A DNA stretch of 6,431 nt, from contig CAZEIU010000033.1 of the NCBI GenBank assembly GCA_964512085.1, positions 1 through 6,431 on the forward strand, in the 5' to 3' direction. Under the pieces are notes generated by a model that searched no databases, was not told where the DNA came from, and saw only the letters and a list, made by a program, of their open reading frames with translations. How positions within the stretch are numbered: the stretch's first letter is position 1; every line of letters starts with the position of its first letter. The position numbers and the translations under genes were made by a program. Of this stretch, positions 5,945-6,431 are shown piece by piece. Origin of the DNA: JAUPVL01 sp964512085. GTDB lineage: Bacteria > Patescibacteriota > Saccharimonadia > CAILAD01 > BJGX01.

Positions 5945-6431
5945 ATGAAAAAATACATAAACAAATTCACTTTATTAAAACAATCTAAGCTACTAATGGC
6001 CTTGGTGCTAGTACTAACACCTTTTTTATTTAGTCTCAACGTCCAGGCTGCACAGATAACAGGTCGAAAAGTTACATTATCAAATTCAGCGGGCGCCGCA
6101 ACTGGTGTACAGTACGATTTGGTTTCGGCTGCTGTACCTACTACTGGCACCGCCATAAAGTCGGTTTCTCTTACCGCCTGTACAACCGCATCTGGGGCAT
6201 GTTCTACACCATCTGGCTTTGTAAACTCTTCATCTACTCTTGTGTCTCAACCATCGGGTCTTGGCTCGGCTTCGGGTTGGACGGTCAATACCTCTACTGC
6301 CGGTAGTTTGCGAATCGTAAATGCTGCCAACGCCACTACACCATCGGGTGCTGTTGCAATAAGTTGGGGTAATGTAACCAACCCGACAGCAACAAATACA
6401 ACCTACTATCTCCGTATGACAACCTACTCTG
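5945..6431 (+). CDS. Secreted surface protein of CPR type, 3' end missing (162 codons visible)
   Basis: The frame is open from ATG 5945 to the window edge, giving 162 complete codons and no stop, so the protein is truncated only by the window. The signal peptide is clear: MKKYINKFTLLKQSK n-region, hydrophobic LLMALVLVLTPFLFSL core, and NVQA-AQ cleavage near residues 35-36. The mature part is Thr/Ser/Ala/Gly-rich and beta-patterned (QITGRKVTLSNS, GVQYDLVSAAVP, AIKSVSLTACTTASGAC, GWTVNTSTAGSLRIVNAA, YYLRMTTYS). C79 and C86 form a close pair. I recognise the layout from Saccharibacteria secreted proteins, usually about 200-250 residues, of unknown function. It lies 100 bases after the preceding gene on the same strand, with its own promoter and a good Shine-Dalgarno, unlike the other three genes. 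A structural surface role is inferred. Confidence 0.88.
   Translation, partial: MKKYINKFTLLKQSKLLMALVLVLTPFLFSLNVQAAQITGRKVTLSNSAGAATGVQYDLVSAAVPTTGTAIKSVSLTACTTASGACSTPSGFVNSSSTLVSQPSGLGSASGWTVNTSTAGSLRIVNAANATTPSGAVAISWGNVTNPTATNTTYYLRMTTYS

Noticed and set aside
5902..6156. Open frame on the minus strand over the last gene's start
   Set aside because: It overlaps the promoter, Shine-Dalgarno and signal peptide of a convincing plus-strand gene and has no features of its own.

Overview
The window reads as a chromosomal surface-protein locus from a Candidate Phyla Radiation (Patescibacteria) bacterium, most likely a Candidatus Saccharibacteria (TM7) relative. That placement is an inference. 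It rests on family resemblance: the four predicted proteins look like secreted proteins typical of CPR genomes, with AT-rich intergenic DNA, short spacers and the standard genetic code (all three visible stops are TAA). No housekeeping, RNA or mobile-element gene is present to confirm it.

Layout: from 33 to 5028 two genes lie on the minus strand. The larger (33-4031) encodes a 1332-residue fibre-like secreted protein. It has an N-terminal globular domain, a repetitive beta-rich stalk resembling phage tail fibres, a roughly 290-residue glycine-rich block, a second conserved module, a helical/beta stalk and a small C-terminal beta domain. Upstream of it (4102-5028) is a 308-residue protein with a signal peptide, a bacterial Ig-like domain, a PKD-like domain and a C-terminal membrane anchor. 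From about 5071 to the right edge two genes lie on the plus strand: a 257-residue secreted protein (5071-5844) and a second secreted protein cut off by the window end (5945 onward). The two directions meet at a very compact divergent promoter around 5030-5090.

Regulation: I see a plausible promoter for the large gene (TTGCAT-N17-TATGTT, with an inverted repeat flanking its -10), a palindromic shared -10 in the divergent region, and a good extended -10 promoter plus Shine-Dalgarno for the last gene. The first two genes start with GTG and TTG and have no clear ribosome binding site. The third may be leaderless.

Working together (inference): all four products are exported or membrane-anchored, and most of their cysteines sit in close pairs that could form local disulfides. 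The locus looks dedicated to the outer face of the cell, plausibly attachment or cell-cell contact. No catalytic domain is visible in any of the four, and no sortase motif. I found no CRISPR array, tRNA, rRNA, insertion sequence or phage morphogenesis gene.
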